From Clitopilus passeckerianus (Eukaryota; Basidiomycota; Agaricomycetes; Agaricales; Entolomataceae), in NCBI GenBank assembly GCA_944990035.1, contig CALYLX010000111.1:1-64000 (forward strand): a DNA stretch of 64,000 nt. Reading direction: 5' to 3'. Under the pieces are notes generated by a model. It saw nothing but the letters and a program-made list of their open reading frames with translations, did not search any database and was not told the origin of the DNA. Every line of letters begins with the position of its first letter. Within the stretch, counting starts at the first letter, position 1. Position numbers and translations under genes: made by a program. Of the stretch, positions 1 through 16,500 are shown piece after piece.

Positions 1-41
1 TAAGGTTAATTGCGTCCTGTTACGAGAACTCGTCAGCACCT
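1..41 (+). other. Sequencing adapter/barcode remnant (Oxford Nanopore native barcode NB20-like)
   Basis: Bases 2-9 read AAGGTTAA and bases 34-41 read CAGCACCT, the two flanks used around Oxford Nanopore native barcodes. Exactly 24 bases lie between them (10-33), the barcode length. From memory this insert matches native barcode 20 except for one base near its 3' end. The telomere repeat starts immediately after the second flank. I therefore read this stretch as library adapter that survived trimming and assembly, not as fungal DNA. The identity of the barcode is recalled, not looked up. Confidence 0.88.
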
Positions 42-186
42 AAACCCTAAACCCTAAACCCTAAACCCTAAACCCTAAACCCTAAACCCTAAACCCTAAA
101 CCCTAAACCCTAAACCCTAAACCCTAAACCCTAAACCCTAAACCCTAAACCCTAAACCCTAAACCCTAAACCCTAAACCCTAAACC
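42..186 (+). repeat. Telomere repeat tract (CCCTAAA)n, about 21 copies
   Basis: This is an uninterrupted tandem array of the 7-mer CCCTAAA (TTTAGGG on the other strand), ending in a partial unit at 186. The C-rich strand reads 5'->3' away from the contig end, the correct orientation for a left chromosome end. No variant units are visible. The 7-base unit is the plant-type repeat; most studied fungi use the 6-base TTAGGG. Confidence 0.97.
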
Positions 187-3100
187 GTACGTAGTTCATC
201 CAGATTCTCTGGTAGATGAACTATTACTTACTTGTGTTCACCGTTAGCTAAACCTAAACCGGCTAAAACGGTAAGGACTATCGCGAACTCCGGACTGATC
301 CCCCCATAAGGGGAACGACTCGGCAGGCTTTAGACCTCAACATACCATACAAATGCGTCGAGTATGACACGACGATGTCTAGTTGACATCCGTTTACGCA
401 CGCGTCTAGGTAACAACCGAACACTAACACTGGATTTGATTACTTCAGTCCAACGCTTGATCGCTAACGAGTAGTTTTGATGGATATCGTCAAGATAGCC
501 GTTAGTATGGATGATGCAATGCGCCTTGGGCAGTTCCGCTACATCCACTCGTCGAGATGATCGAACTCACCGCTCCACTGGTTTCTCCGTGCCACAGGGG
601 AAATGTCTAGAAGGTGCAGAATCGATCGTGGCCTCACGAGGACCCGAGTTCAGCTGTTTCGTTACATCTCATTATGTTCGCATTTCGTCATGTTAACGTT
701 TCGCCGTTCCATCGCGTCTCGGACTTTAGCAAGTCAACAACGAAAATAGCGCGCCAAGCTAAGTAAGTATAACACATGATAAGGAGTCCCGCACGGTTGC
801 ACGACGGCGCACCGTGTGGTGTCAGGTAAACACATGTCGACGGACTGATGAGCTGTATATAAACAGCGAAAGTTCTGGCCAGGTGGTTTCATCAACCTCT
901 GGGACTTTCCAGACATCGCATCTGCCTTACACGCCTACTCCCAAGCTTCCAGACCTACGCTTCGCTCCGGCCTTCCAGCAAGGTCGTGAAACTCTACTAC
1001 CCTAAGCACCGAGGCTCGAGAGCCTGATGTAGAATAATAGCGATTCCTACATTCACAAATTAATTAATTGTACACATTACATAGTGGGTTTTATTAAGTG
1101 CATGGTTTCGAACCAGAAAGAGGGTGTACTCCTTAACCAAACAGGTGGGCAAAACAGAAATAATATCGAGAGCGTAGATTTTGGAATATCAACAGGTGGA
1201 AGCCATCTTGAAGGAGATTGGGTCGATGGAGGTTTCTTGTTCCACATGTCTCTCGACGCTGATTTCAAGCTGGGATGTTCGTCAGCATCAGAACGAAAGA
1301 CTTCATGGGCTACTCACAGGTCGAGCGAAGCCCTTCGTAGGTAGACTATAATCCCGATCGTATTGACCTCCCGGAGACTAGAAGGACACCAAAGTAAGTT
1401 CAAGCCGTACAGAACGACAGACACGAGTCCATACCTCTGATGACTTATTTGATCGGTGGGAACCTATTCGCAGAGGGCTACCGTCAAGATTGTTAGATGG
1501 GGACCTGGTATGGCGGAGAGTTTGACGGGCGTTGAGGCTATAGCCATGGTTTAGTCGACCACGAATACGAGGAATAGGAGATAACTTACGTGACGAGAAG
1601 CGATGTCGCATAAACTACAAGCCGTTAGGACCCGAACTCTTGATCAGAGACGGACAAAAGAACGTACATTTGGCGATAACGAAATGAAGTCCGAGGAAGA
1701 TCAGATTTCCGTGCATTGTCACCCACTGTCCAGATTCAGTGGCGTGTGGTATGGAAGGTTATGAAGCACTTACGCAGAGCATCGAGACTACTGTACCGGC
1801 ACTATAGGGAGTACACGGTTAGGCGCATCAGTGGAAATAATCACGGAAGCATACCAGGTCAGTGCTCCGGTTTCAAAAGCATATCGTATTAGAGAGTCGA
1901 TGACGGCGCCCATCCTAAAATGAGTGGTCAACGACAGATTGGAGTGAGGATAATTAAGGGACAGACGTTGTTGCGTTCTGGCGGCCCATCTGGAGCAGGT
2001 AGAATAGCGACGATGTAATCAGGATATCGACCACCGTCGACAGGCCCAGGCCGAGTGTAAACAACCACTATGGAAAGGTACGTTCAGGATTAAGGGCGTG
2101 AAATTGAAGAGGGAATTATACCTTGAAGTGAGACCGAAACTCGACAAAAGACTCAGTCTTGATCCTAGAAATGGGACATGTGTCAGAGCCTGTCGCACCC
2201 ATTGGCTGTAGTGAAGAAGAACGACGGACATCTCAGCTGTTGTGGCTGGAGGAACAATCGCTGTCAGCTTTCATTATTAGATACACGAGGCAGAGGCTTA
2301 CCGCAGGCGGATGCTATCAGTAGTGGCGTCGTGATGGGTAAGCCTAATACGCCTCGATCACAAGACTAAGTCACTGACCAAGGCGAAGAACCGCAAGGAA
2401 AAGCTGGACGGTGGCTGTTAGAAAGCGGTGGATCATGGGCATATCGGAACTTACGATAGGGATTGTCAAGTACCAGTTCTTCTGGCTTACTGTGGCGGGA
2501 TGAGGTCATGTTCGGTCTGAATGGTACGCCCACTTACATTTCCAGATTCGATGAGCGAGGAAGCTAGAAGAGAGTGTGAGCTTGTCGGCAATGGTATGTC
2601 CCAGCAGTAGGCGTACCAGTGGACACAGAACGTAAGAATTGCCTGATGTGGGTGTGAGTGTGGGTACGCAGAACAATAACAGCAAGCGAATACTCACTGT
2701 GAGCACGACGGTTGACTGTCCGAGGGACTGTGAGATGGATCAAGCGAAGAACGATTGGGGGAACGTACAGCGACCTCCCTATCAGAAAACTTGTTAGCAC
2801 TAATGCTGGTCGTACGATCGAAATATACGCACGAATTAATGTGATCGATACGAGCCATATTCCCGTAACCGTTGATCATATAATCCCATACCGCGACCCA
2901 TATGAGACAGGTATGTGAGATATCGAGTAGCCTGGATGGGAATAAGAACGTTTGAAGGCCGAGCTAGACCAGGGATTGGGCGTACCAAATGAAGCCAACC
3001 TATGAAATCATAAGTGCCCCGTTGGAGTAGGTATTAAGAAATCGCGCACCAAAGCCTTATTTCTTCTAATGTCTTGAGGATACAACTTTATGTAGACGAT

Positions 3101-4078
3101 CGACTGCACCGTCACGGCGCCCGATAGACTGAAGACGGAGGTTGAGTAGATTGTACGCAGGCATGCTCCAAACTAGACTTACAACGTCGCGAATAGACCG
3201 CCCAGAAGGAGAGCTCCGAGAGTTCTGGGTACGCTGGTGACGGAGGCCATAATGTCAGACGGCAGCGAAGTCTGGACCTCTTCTTCGACTACTGACTTTA
3301 TAACTATAAACGAACGTGAAATTTAATCGATTGGACGCCGGAATGGGCTCAAACGGTTCCCCACTTGTGCCGTTCCAGGGGTATAGCGCCATTTAGTCAG
3401 GTCCTTTCGGCTACAGTTTCCTTCAGGCTTCGAACGAGTTTCGTGGGTGAATTGGTTGATGGTGGCACCAAGCTTGTGACGCGGTTAGTCCAAAGATGTC
3501 CAAAGTCACCAGGCTATCAAGTCGAGAACATTTTAGCGGGACGACTTTACCCAGAGATTGAAGTCAGTCGAATTTTCGTGCAGGGCTAAACCGAGAAGTC
3601 AAGAATTTCACCGACAACGAGTGACATGGTTCCTCAAAACCACGTTGAACATGGAGGAGCCGGGAGCTGATTTGGAACTTAGAATTAAGATTTACGCTGA
3701 AAAGGTTGAACCTTTTCGGTGCCGCGAAAGCCGGACCACCTGGAATAGCCCCGCATCCGTAATTTCAAAGCGGCTTGAGCGGCCTCTGGTGGGCACGCGA
3801 CCAACCCTGTACAATTGGATGGGACCTTGTGACCGAAACAGACGCAATAGACGCTCGAGCCACCGACGTCTCGCCCACAATCAGCTGGTCAACTGACGAG
3901 GAGTGTATATGTGGAAGCGAATGGAAAGAGGCGTGTGCAAAAGGAGAATGACCCATATCAGGCTGGCCATCCAGTGTGGGAGAATCTTACGTACGCAGAC
4001 GCGTCCCATTATCGACCGCGACTACGAAAATCTGGTCGACGTTGGTGCATACCCAAGGACCTTGAAAATCGCCTCAAA
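187..4078. other. Subtelomeric region without a supported gene
   Basis: Only short frames of about 60-115 codons occur here on both strands. None resembles a family I know, and they are scattered over all frames as expected by chance. No tandem repeat, helicase fragment or transposon terminus was recognised. The region ends at the start of CCT3, so its last part must hold that gene's promoter, though no clear TATA element was picked out. Confidence 0.55.
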
Positions 4079-6175
4079 ATGTCGGGTCAAACGCCAGTTT
4101 TTGTTATGAGTATGTGTTGGTATAACTTTAAGAGAATTGTACTGAAATTTCTACCAGATACGACGCCTGAACGGCAGTCAGGCAGAAAAGCACAGATCTC
4201 AAACATCACCGCAGCAAAAGTACGGATTGCAACGAAGATCGTCTTTGAAAGATACTGATTGAAGATTTCAGACTGTAGCAGACGTTATTCGAACATGTTT
4301 GGGACCGAAAGCTATGCTGAAAATGATACTGGACCCGATGGGTGGCATCTTGTGCGTACATGTGCCCATGCATTCGTCGATTTTTGCTAATCTGATCGTT
4401 CGTTAGGTTGACCAACGATGGAAATGCCATACTGAGGGAGATAGATGTTGCTCATCCCGCCGCGAAGAATATGATTGAGCTAAGCCGGACGCAGGACGAG
4501 GAGTGCGGAGATGGGACAACGACGGTCATCATTCTTGGTACGTTTTCAAATTTGCAACTTCCAAGCATCCACTTATCATCCTCCCTTGATTAGCTGGCGA
4601 AATCCTTGCACAATCACTATCCCAACTCGAGAGGGATATCCACCCCGTCGTTATCATCTCCGCCTACAACAAAGCTCTCAAAGAAGCTCTGGAAATCATA
4701 AAACGGATATCCATCCCCATCGATACCAACAACGACGAGGAAATGCTCTCGCTCATCAAAACCTCAATCGGCACCAAGTTTGTCGTACGGTGGTCGGACC
4801 TGATGTGCAAGCTTGCCCTACAGGCTGTTCGTACTGTCGCCTCTGACGAAAATGGACTCAAGACCGTGGACATCAAGCGTTACGCCCGTGTGGAGAAGAT
4901 TCCCGGCGGCGAGATCGAGCAGAGTAGGGTGCTGAATGGGGTCATGCTGAACAAGGATATCGTTCACCCGCAGATGAGGCGGAGGATTCAGAATCCTCGT
5001 ATCATCCTGCTCGACTGCCCACTCGAATACAAGAAGGGAGAGTCCCAGACGAATATGGAGTTCTCGAAGGAGGGCGATTGGGAGAGGGCTCAGAATATTG
5101 AAGAAGAGCAAATCAAGACCCTTTGCCTCAAGCTCCTCGAGTACAAGCCTGACTTGATCATCACCGAGAAGGGGGTGTCAGGTGAGCTAATCTTTCGCTT
5201 TTCTCGACCCAAATTTCTTACGTCTTTGATAGATTTGGCTCAACACTATTTCATCAAGGAAAATGTTTCCTGTCTCCGTCGCGTCCGAAAATCCGATAAC
5301 AACAGGATTGCTCTAGCTGTCGGCGCTACCATCGTCAACCGTGTTGAAGATATCCGCGAATCTGATGTCGGCACGCAATGTGGACTGTTTAACATTGAGA
5401 AGATTGGCGATGAGTGAGTCGCCCTTTGTTCCGTTCTGTTTCGTTCTGACACGATCAACAGATACTTCACTTTCCTAACGGAATGCGACACCCCCAAAGC
5501 ATGCACCATCCTTCTCCGCGGGCCCTCGAAGGACATCCTCAACGAGATCGACCGCAATCTCGCAGACGCCATGTCTGTCGCCCGAAACGTCTTCTTCGAC
5601 CCGACCTTGGCTCCTGGTGGCGGTGCCACTGAAATGGCGATTTCTGTGGGCCTCCATCAGAAGGCCAGGAGCATTGTGGGCGTCGAAGGGTGGCCCTTCA
5701 GAGCGGTGGCAGATGCAATGGAAGTCATTCCCCGAACGTTGGTCCAAAATGCGGGCGGCAATGCTATCCGAGTTCTCACTGAATTGAGGGTACGTTCATG
5801 AGATTTGCGCCCATGACCGGGACTAACGAGATCCCATTTGTAGGCCAAGCATGCTAGCGGCGAAGATTCCTGGGGTGTTAATGGCGAGACTGGGAAGATC
5901 TTCGACATGAAGTCTTACGGCCTCTACGAATCTGCCAGTGTCAAGGTACATTTTGCTGTCGCCGCCACCAACCATTTTTGCTAACCGTCTTATTTTCCAG
6001 ATTCAAAGTCTGAAGACTGCGATCGAGGTGAGTTCCTCGATGCTTTTCCGTATAACATATTCTTACGGCTTTCTTGCAGGCTGCCCGCATGCTATTGAGG
6101 GTCGACGATGTGGTACAGGCAATCAGGAAGGAGAGGGACCAGGAGCAGGCACCTCCTCCCGAGATGGAAGGTTGA
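4079..6175 (+). CDS. CCT3: T-complex protein 1 subunit gamma (CCT3), ten exons, one apparent +1 base
   Basis: This is the gamma subunit of the eukaryotic cytosolic chaperonin TRiC/CCT, an ATP-driven ring that folds actin, tubulin and other proteins. The spliced product follows the family from end to end: an N-terminal GRKAQ region, the LGPK and DPMGG nucleotide-site segments, [13 protein letters not shown] near residue 95, [19 protein letters not shown], the PGGGATEM motif and the WGVNGETG segment near the C terminus. Exons are 4079-4109, 4158-4219, 4272-4352, 4407-4537, 4594-5181, 5233-5413, 5462-5789, 5844-5945, 6001-6027 and 6080-6175, separated by 48-56 nt GT-AG introns. The product is about 541 residues against 545 in human. 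Bases 4320-4324 hold five A where the reading frame needs four, so as written the frame breaks in exon 3. In an essential conserved gene this is best read as a sequencing error. Confidence 0.96.
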
Positions 6176-6583
6176 TCGCGTAGACATCATGTACCTACCG
6201 TAACATTTCACCGAGCATTCGCAATCCAAGCAGAAATATAGATACTTTTTCATATTATGCAGTCTATGTGAACCGATAACAGAAGTGTTTCTGCCGAATG
6301 ATAGGTAGGATACCAAACGACAAAGGGTATAGTAGCAGTTGTGACAATATACATAAACGACTGGCTCTCTAAAAATTGAAGGCGCCAGTCATTATAAGTG
6401 AGCTCCATAAAAAGCGCTGTGCGTAGCAACGAAAGATCGTACAGTAGATGCAAGCGAGTGACAAGGGTAGGCGATGAGTATGTATATGCGTAAGAAAGAC
6501 CGTCAAGGTAGGTAGGTATGTGCAGTATTAAGTCGGGCTAGCAAGGCAGCGTAAAGGTGGGTAGGTAATGCAAGGCAGGTCCA
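6176..6583. other. Convergent 3' intergenic region between CCT3 and tetraspanin
   Basis: The stretch lies between two convergent genes, CCT3 (+) and the tetraspanin gene (-), so it should hold both 3' untranslated regions and polyadenylation signals. The open frames here are short and without family resemblance. No RNA gene was seen. Confidence 0.5.
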
Positions 6584-7962
6584 TCAAATGGCACCGTCGG
6601 GCGCACGGGTACCAACGGAGTCGTATTTGGCGTGGTAGACTGCAGCGCTGGGTTTGGCGTACGGCATGGACTCCATGGAGCTCAGGTTGAGGTTTGAGCG
6701 CGATTTGGTCAGAATCTTGGATGCGACCTCGTCGCCGTATTGCTCCGCCAGCTGACTAGAGAAGGGACGTATCAGAACATGCTTTATGGAGCAGAAAGTG
6801 GGGAAGCTTACTTTGCATAGTTATCCATGATGACCGCCATGCTGGTCATGCTGAGTCGGTACGCCTTGGGCATCATACCCTTACCGAACCTGTATGTAAC
6901 GTGGTTGGAACATAGCAGGCCAGCAAGGATAACACCGAGATGGACCGGAACCAACGCAAATGCGGTGGCGAACCACCTGCCAAGGACAATATGCTGCCAA
7001 TCGATATACGGCTCCTTGCACCCGGGGAGGACGCTTCTTGCATAGCACGTCTGGCTGACGGTAGCCTCGACGAATGGGCTGAAGTAGCCACAGCATGACA
7101 GCTGGTCCTGTATCCTGAGCCGGCCTTCTGCACCGAGGTCTTGGGACCACTGAGCGTTGACCTTGCCCTCGAGGTTGAAGGCGCGTTTCTTGTAGGTCAG
7201 GTAGCCGGGGACGACGAGGAAGGCGAAGGTGATCCAGCAGAAGAATGTCCAGATGGCGAGGAAGCCGCGGTTGTTAAGGAGGATGCCGGCCCATCCGACG
7301 ACGGATGTCATGAGGCCAAAGGAGGAGGCGAGGGTGGAGAATATAAGTTCGGTGCGGTTGCCAACGCGGGCTATGTCTGCGTGTGTCCAGACGTTGAACC
7401 AGGTGAGCAGGCAGAAGATGAGGGCAACGAGGGAGTAAGCAGTCAGCTACAACGAAAAATCGGTAAAAATTCGACATGACAAGAAAAGAAGACAAACCAG
7501 AGTGTTGGCGAACAGCAGAATCCATTTGAACTTGTTCCAACGCAGCCTCTTCTTGCTGCCCCCTGGACTTGCACCAAATCCGTAATCCTCGTCATTGGCG
7601 CCACCCATCCTCGACTCGCCACTCCTGAACGCATCCAAGCCACCTCCACGCTTTGGAATGTCGGGGTCAATGCCACCCTTCTTGCGTTTTCTCGTTGCAC
7701 TTCCACCAGGCGACAGGAGGGAAGCCGAGAATTTTGATGGGATGTAGTTGACTGCCAACGAGACCGCAGAGCTGACATTTGAGTCTCTGTTTCCCGCTGA
7801 ACGAGTTGTGTCGGCGCCGGCGAAAGGAATGTTGGGCGGGTCGAGGCTGCCACCGTTGAAACCAGAGAGAATATGACGTGTCGAGCCTGCGTGCGAGTAC
7901 GCCGAATGAGAGTCCGACTGCACGGAAGCCGGTCTTGACGATCTACTGGAGAGCAAAGGCAT
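6584..7962 (-). CDS. Tetraspanin, fungal Tsp2-like membrane protein
   Basis: The product is a four-pass plasma-membrane protein of the tetraspanin superfamily, most like the basidiomycete Tsp2 group. Three exons (7498-7962, 6812-7446, 6584-6755) join in frame to 423 residues with introns of 51 and 56 nt. The first about 130 residues are a Ser/Pro/Gly-rich cytosolic tail with a basic stretch just before the first membrane segment (KWILLFANTL). Further segments follow near LVALIFCLLTWF, VVGWAGILL and FFCWITFAFLVV. The large outer loop carries the signature CCG (QLSCCGYFSP) and further cysteines, then a last membrane segment (PVHLGVILAGLLC). The long N-terminal tail is unlike animal tetraspanins but is seen in fungal Tsp2. 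In other basidiomycetes such proteins have been linked to growth and host interaction; a role here is inference. Confidence 0.85.
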
Positions 7963-8538
7963 GAGTCCTAGTTGTCCTGAACGTCGTGCTCGTCGTTGTC
8001 GACGGCCTTGAAGAGCTAAAAACTCACGGAGAGTGCAAATCCATCTTTGTGGTGGATGAAGGTAAAAGGACAGATCACGAAATGTCTGGTTAGTAACCGG
8101 AAAAAACGAATAAACCTCCGTTTCTCACACATACCATATCTGGTTGAACTGCGTTCAAACGCCCAGCCGTCCTTGGGTCGGGCTCGTTCAAATATGTGGA
8201 CCAGACGCGGTCCATTTAAAACATACACGTTAAAAGTACAGTAAATGGGACCAAGAAAAGGAGCGAACGAGGTACAATCTCTATCTTTTTGGGTCTTTAA
8301 CGCTTTCCCGCTTGTGGTCCAGCACAACATATGGCGACCTGATCCCATCATTCCAAAAACCAATGGGACGCTGCACTTTTTCGGCACAGGGTCCCTCCAT
8401 TCCCGACGTTGTCACGCGTCGTCTAGGCCATTTGATATACCATTCATCATGATCAATTTATGCTTGACAATCGACTGAATTAAGAATAGCGCTAGAATAC
8501 ATACAAACTGCGGGGATGGAACATTCACGGATAGAAAT
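7963..8538. other. Intergenic region upstream of tetraspanin, downstream of ISWI
   Basis: This 576-base gap lies between two genes on the minus strand. It should contain the tetraspanin promoter and the ISWI 3' untranslated region. A 123-codon minus frame at 8016-8387 has no family resemblance and looks like chance. No repeat or RNA gene was recognised. Confidence 0.45.
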
Positions 8539-12969
<4,431 letters not shown>

Positions 12970-13585
12970 TGTCGTTGCAGGTCTCTGGGCTGTCTGCGCA
13001 GAGCTCGTCGTTGTGGGGAAAGGCAGGAGATGACCGTCAACAACGGTGCTGAAAGCAGAATTGTTGGTCAAGGCGCGTGGGGTCACGTCACATGTCACGC
13101 CTCATTTTTCCTACTCCCAACTCCCATGACTCCCATCCTCAAGTTCGCGACTCCGAGTTGATCTTTGTGAAGGTTACTCGCCAGCTAATGAGATGAAGCA
13201 GCCATAGACGGGCTCGTTACAAGCTACCCACCTTCTTCCGATAATATTCGAATGAAACACAATTTTCTCAAATCATCGCTTTCAAGCAACTTTCAAAGGC
13301 TTGCAACAACGCGATCTCCATACCTAGTGGAATATGCAGAGGCCGGAATAGAATTTCGGGAGGCTATAACGAAGTATTAAGACGGCCTTTGTTGTATAGC
13401 TTTCAAAAGAATTATCGTAAAGAATCTGGCACTTGATTTTGCCTTAGCCCTACGTCGTTCCACCACAGTTCTCAACTTTAGCTACTGCCACTATTGAAAT
13501 ACATCTCTCTTATTTCATTACCTATCTTTCTTTACAAATACAAGATGTCCATAACAACGACGTAATCATACATTTGATTGTCCTT
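12970..13585. other. Intergenic region: ISWI promoter and nitrate reductase 3' end
   Basis: The gap lies between two minus-strand genes, ISWI ahead and nitrate reductase behind. It must hold the ISWI promoter and the nitrate reductase 3' untranslated region. No gene-like frame was found; the small frames present are without resemblance. Confidence 0.45.
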
Positions 13586-16500
13586 TCAGAATCCAAACAG
13601 AGTCTTTCCGTTCTCAAATCCCATCTTTTCGAGGCCACGAGTGCACGCCCCCATCAACCCCGGCGGACCACACAGGAACGTCGCCGTACTACCATCCTCA
13701 GCACCGTAGAAGTGTTCCCTCATAACATCTTCGGTGCAGTGGCCGACGGAATACTTCCAGTCCTTCTCCTCCACATCCGAAGTGAACCAAACTTTAAGAC
13801 GATCAGAGTTTTTCTTCTCGAGATCGACGAGGTCATCGAACAAAAGTGTATCCTCCTATAAAACGAATGATTCCATGTAAGAATTGAGGCGTCACGGGAA
13901 CCACGTACTCGAGATTTATTGCTGGAAATGAGCGAAATCTTCGTCCGATCGTTCTCATCTTGGAGCACAGCGTGAATAAGCTGCCAGTCGGGCGTTACAC
14001 CGGAACCACCGGTCAGAAGGTTGACCTGCTTGAAGTGGTATTCTTCGCCCTCAATAGAGAACTTGCCCTTCCCTAAGTACTCGATCTCGCCAGCAGGGCC
14101 TTTGATATCAACGGCCTGTTCCCCAATGTCGATGCAGTCAATCCAGTTGCTCGCAGTTCCTGACGATAATAATAGTCAGAACGGCCAAACTCTGGATTGA
14201 AACGAAAGTTACCTCCAGGTTTGAACGGTCCGGTATTCGGAGCGTAAGTCTTGATCAGGAACGTCACCGTCCCATCCTCCTCCTCCGGAAGCACAGGCCT
14301 AATCGGCGTATATGGTCGAGCCACCATCCGATCCGAGAAATGAAGGCCAAGATAGACATGCTGGCAAATAGGTAATCCCAGCCGAGCACTACTTCCGCCA
14401 GGTAGCTGAAACTTGAATACATGGGTGTCTTCGCTGACCGACTTTTTCTCAATGAGGGTGATAGGAGTCCACTGGTGCTTCTTCAAGGCATATTTCGCTC
14501 GTCGCTCTTCGTCTTGTTTTCTTAGCTGCTTAGTGCGTTCAGCGTCCTTGGCCATGGTTTCGGCAGCCTTCTTGCTGAGGACGCCGATGAAGACCCCGTC
14601 TCGCTGCTTATTGGCATAGTCGTCGTGAATGCTCTTGTCTGGAAAGTCGAATTAGAACCTGAAGTGGCATGACTTGTGAAGCGCCTTACATTGTTCGGCG
14701 GCCTCCGCAGTGGCCTTGCCAGCGAACATAAGGAGTGGGTTTTTGCCCCCAGGATGCCATTTGATAACACTCGTGACGTCGTAAACTAGGAAATGTCAGC
14801 ATGATATTAAGGTCGCGATTCGCGGACGAGGCACATACCTTTGTTGTCCATAATTATCCAAGCGTCGTCTTCCTTGTTATGTTTCATCACCTCGTCCAAC
14901 GTGAACTCCTTATAGCCGTGTCCTCCGGCGTGAACATCGTCCCTCTCCTCGTCCTCGGAATCAGGCTCCATCCAACCACCTGGTCATTAAAGAATCAGTC
15001 AACGGAGAGTGAGAGGATCTAGGAAATAGACTAACGTGGAGCATCCTTCATTACCGAAGTCGGATGTAAGAAAGTGAGGAAAGGTTCATTATCTCGCTCC
15101 TCGTTACGAAGCTTGGGCGTTTGTACCTCCGGCTTGAGTCGATAGATCGCATTATTGAGCATACCAGACAAGTTCCACTGCAGTTACTCATTCGTCAGAT
15201 CGCCCAAATATCAATAGCTGTTACACTTACGGTGATATGCTCAGGTTGAGGAGCCAGATTCGCATCAAACGCCCGAACCGCCAATTCACTCGCATTGGCG
15301 AGTTCATGAATCTCGACATCGCAGAACCAAAAGATCCAAGCCCAGTACTTCTTCTCGTGACGTAGAGGTTTGTCGGGGAATTGGCGGAAACAGTACCTCC
15401 ACGTCTTCCCGCCGTCAAGCGACAGCTCCACCTTCTTGACGGGATGTCCGCTTCCGTTGAAGGCATAACCTTCCACCCGATAGGTCTCCTTGTATCCAGA
15501 AGCCCCCGGTGATAGAGGTATCTTCTCTCCATGAGCGGGTTTGCAGATGACGCTCTGCAGGATCTGCTCATTCGCAGCAGTTGATTCAAGATGGTAAAAG
15601 GCAGCTATAACTTCGTTGAGCGAAGATAGGAAGTCAATAAACGACGCAAACTCACAGGCCATGGCACTATTCTTGTCCGTAACGAAGGAAGGTAGCTAAG
15701 GAATGCGATGTCAGAAAATGGATTATCAGCTTATAGGTTGAAACATACGATACGATTATCATAGAGGTGATACCATGACATATTCGGTTCTTTGGATACC
15801 CAGAGACGTTTCAACCTATGGACGGGTGTGAGAGAGAACGACGTTGGCGAAGAGAAGTCTTGAATTACCATTTGACTGATCGCCCGCCAACATAACCCGG
15901 AATGACAGAACGAATAGGATAGCCATGATCTGGATGAAGAGGTTGATCGTTCATCTCATACGCCAGCATCACGTCATTGGTGGGATCCATAGCGTAGTCA
16001 AAGGGTAGGTGCGTAGAATACTTCCCCTCAGACGGGTTGTCCGCACCCTCGTCTAAAGAGATATTTAGCTGCGGAAGACGAATATAAACTTGGAGCTCGA
16101 CTCACAGTGAACATACCAACGCTCGTTGTGTGGTTTCTCCTTGACGCCGCAAGCGAGAAGGATATCACGAACGAGAACTCCCTTCCAGTATACACAACTG
16201 GTGGCGCCCTATTTCTACTATGAGACGATATTCCGGATACGATCGAGAGAAAACTCACTGGTCCCCAGTCAAAACCACTCGACCTCTTAATCATGTTGAC
16301 TTCCTTTCTCCTATTTCCATCGCACGCCAAAGTTACCGGGATATTGATCCATGGCATGGATGCGATCTCTTCCATGGTGAATTCCTTCGGGTTTTCCACG
16401 AAGCCCCCAACTTCTAGCGTATGTGTCTCCCAGGTAAGCCTCGGCACCTCACCATGACTTCGGACATAATGAAGTCGAGTCGGAGTGATGAATCCAGCTT

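Noticed and set aside
8016..8387. 123-codon minus-strand frame upstream of ISWI
   Set aside because: The residue composition looks random, there is no homology and it overlaps the likely tetraspanin promoter region.
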